Positions 62,125-64,000 of a stretch of DNA of 64,000 nt are shown here, in pieces. The notes under the pieces are model-generated. The model made no database searches and was not told the origin of the DNA. It saw nothing but the letters and a program-made list of their open reading frames with translations. Source of the DNA: Phascolomyces articulosus (lineage: Eukaryota > Mucoromycota > Mucoromycetes > Mucorales > Lichtheimiaceae); assembly GCA_025677815.1 (NCBI GenBank), contig JAIXMP010000059.1, positions 1 through 64,000 on the forward strand. The letters are read 5' to 3'. A program made the translations under genes and the position numbers. Position 1 is the first letter of the stretch. The number at the start of each line of letters is the position of its first letter.

Positions 62125-63544
62125 TTTTATTTTTCTCGCTTTTTTAAGGAAAAAAGAAGTATAAAAGTAGAAGAAAAAGGAAGTGAATCCGTTTTGCCCG
62201 GCAATTTCATTTCCGTTCTTTATATATATTTTCTGTTCGTTTTCAATAACAACAGCTAACATGGATCGTGGCTGCTGTGTTCCCATCCTAATTGCATCTA
62301 GTAGTACGTATTATAGATATACATATTTAGAGTATGAGATAAATGGAAGGATTCTATTTTTTTCAACGGTTTGTGTTAATAGGTGCTAGTATAGAGTGTA
62401 GAGGTATAGTATTGTAATATAATAAATGATGGATAGATTAGCTCTGGAATCCGTAGGTAGTTGTTATTGTATTACTATGTGTTCATGGAAAATGCAGAAA
62501 ACATGATTATGCTGTTTTGTTATTGTTTATAGGCAGTTGCGTCAATCGCTTTATTAAATAAAAATAGTACAGTGAATTTGCTAAGCTTTCCTGTTTTGGA
62601 GATGACAACAGGAATTTTTTTATAATTTGGATTTCTTAGTTAGTGTCACCTTCATCCTCAGCCATCTCCTGTCTCTGTAGCTTCTTATTTGTTTATGCAT
62701 CTTACTTTTTGGTATAACATGAATCCAAGATAAGACAAAGATGACTATTCGATTAAATCATTCAAACACTCCATAAATAACCCATTTTTATTAAGGTATT
62801 TGATTGCCAAGCAACAAAAAAAAGGAAATATATATATATATATATATACTCACACCCAACATTGCACCCAAAAAAAAAAAATGCTTCGAAATGATCCCAA
62901 AATGGGTAAAGTCGGTTTGTGCAATGAAACAAGTTAATTAGGTTAATTCAAAAGGTTACTTATTTTTTTTGATTCCGGATGTTCCGTGAATTCGATAATA
63001 AAATGGGGATACTACTACAGAATTATTCTACATAGACCATTCTTATACAGTACTATTCTTTCTTCTGTAACGAAATTGTAGTAATATATAGTATCCTCAT
63101 TAGACTTATTTAGTAGTTTTTTTTTATTATTATTCTGATCAACACAAACTATTTTTTATTCGTTTTAAAAATGAACTCTTGGACTCAACAAATAACAATC
63201 TTAATGATGAAGAAAGAAAAACATGGGCGTATTTTTTTAATACTTCTCATCAATTATAATTTAATCAATAATCAAGAAAAATTAAGGAGGTAATGAATAT
63301 GATAATTTAATTCAAAAAAGTTTCTTAAAATTCCATGCATTGAACAACACAATAATAGCATATTTTAGATTGAATAATTATTATATAAAAGAAGCATAAG
63401 AATTGTTTAATGTAAGAATAATATTTTTATTGTAATATTCTTGAAGGATGAAAAAGAATTGAATGAACTAGTATAATTAATTAATTATTATTATTGTTGT
63501 TGTTGGTATATATATAAAATGTATAAAATGATGGTAAATTATGT
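62125..63544. other. intergenic between CotH genes
   Basis: 1.4 kb, promoter of the first CotH gene and 3' flank of the second. It has a TA repeat at 62829-62848 and long T/A runs. A frame at 62183-62389 (plus) overlaps the presumed CotH leader and is not credible. No gene seen. Confidence 0.55.
62829..62848. repeat. (TA)10 microsatellite
   Basis: Short TA repeat in the gap between the two CotH genes. Confidence 0.85.
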
Positions 63545-64000
63545 TTAGGAACGTAATGCAATGACAACAAATGAAATGAAAAGAGAAAACGTGCTGATGA
63601 ATGACATCGTGTGAGGAGGGGTGATATTACTACTTGCAGCAGCAGTGGTCTTTTGACCTGCTAAAGCAAGTTGGTCATTAGCATCTTGTTGTTGTGAAGA
63701 TCCAAGTTCTGTAACCTGACCCGATCCATCCATGGAACGGCCACCTTTATATGGACCGATAGGCATAAGATCATCCGTATCCGTAATATCCAATTGTTTG
63801 CAAATCAATTCTGAACGTTGTTTGATCCAATCGGCAATGCTTAAACTTAGATCGGAGTTACCAACATGACCTTCTCCAGTAACAGCTTTCTCGTTGCTAT
63901 CCCGTTGCTCTTCAGCAATACGAGTTGTAGTACCAAGAGTAGCCATTTCAAAATCCGCCATCGTCCATGGAACCTTTTTGCCCGGCGAATGATCCGGTAA
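63545..64000 (-). CDS. second CotH-type protein, C-terminal part only
   Basis: Final exon of a gene that enters from the right edge, open in one frame from 64000 to the stop at 63545 (151 codons). It aligns with the end of the complete CotH protein: a PDHSPG segment and WTMADFE before the linker, then WIKQRSELICKQL and DITDTDDLMPIGPYKG, which match WVQRRSEAVCQQLG and FTDQDDLPPLGPYN in the neighbour. It ends in a Gln/Ala/Ser linker and a hydrophobic tail (ISTFSLFISFVVIALRS), suggesting a GPI anchor. An acidic insert replaces the FDTNIER region of the neighbour. Its start, signal peptide and core are outside the window. Confidence 0.82.
   Translation of the reverse strand, partial: LPDHSPGKKVPWTMADFEMATLGTTTRIAEEQRDSNEKAVTGEGHVGNSDLSLSIADWIKQRSELICKQLDITDTDDLMPIGPYKGGRSMDGSGQVTELGSSQQQDANDQLALAGQKTTAAASSNITPPHTMSFISTFSLFISFVVIALRS

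Overview
The window is nuclear DNA of a filamentous fungus, most likely Mucoromycota and probably order Mucorales. It is AT-rich, most genes are split by short GT-AG introns of about 50 to 110 bases, and the gaps are full of A/T runs and microsatellites. Two CotH-type spore-coat-like surface protein genes and a pair of MOT1-type molybdate transporters fit that group. The species cannot be fixed from sequence alone. Exon limits were placed by hand from splice sites, reading phase and family conservation.

Left part (1-11.5 kb): a 5'-truncated WDR59/Mtc5 gene (TORC1-regulating SEA/GATOR2 complex) faces a tiny CYSTM stress-type gene, which is followed by an intronless SET-domain protein. The SET gene and YOS1 (ER-Golgi transport) share a divergent promoter. 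YOS1 converges on dynactin subunit p62 (DCTN4).

Middle (11.5-34 kb): a gene-poor stretch carries a decayed short-chain dehydrogenase pseudogene and many microsatellites. It is followed by two intronless genes, a PX-PB1 adaptor and a leucine-rich-repeat protein. Then come two tandem molybdate transporter genes with identical intron positions. They share a 278-base tract of perfect identity inside one exon, a sign of recent gene conversion. COG6 (Golgi tethering) faces the second copy.

Right part (34-64 kb): COG6 and a 27-exon separase (ESP1) diverge from a 704-base promoter containing several CGCG elements. Next are SEC2 (exocytic Rab GEF), a fructosamine-3-kinase-like gene, ribosomal protein eL6, a tail-anchored PEX26-like protein, a 12-exon MFS transporter of the allantoate permease type with two micro-exons, 4 kb without recognisable genes, a small single-pass membrane protein, one complete CotH gene, and the 3' end of a second CotH gene running off the window.

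Most genes are housekeeping functions in membrane traffic (YOS1, COG6, SEC2), microtubule motor function (p62), mitosis (separase), translation (eL6) and nutrient uptake. I see no operon-like system, CRISPR array, intact transposon or confident RNA gene. The most unusual items are the MOT1 conversion tract, the 77-residue CYSTM gene built from exons of 11, 125, 19 and 79 bases, the dehydrogenase pseudogene, and micro-exons in the MFS gene.
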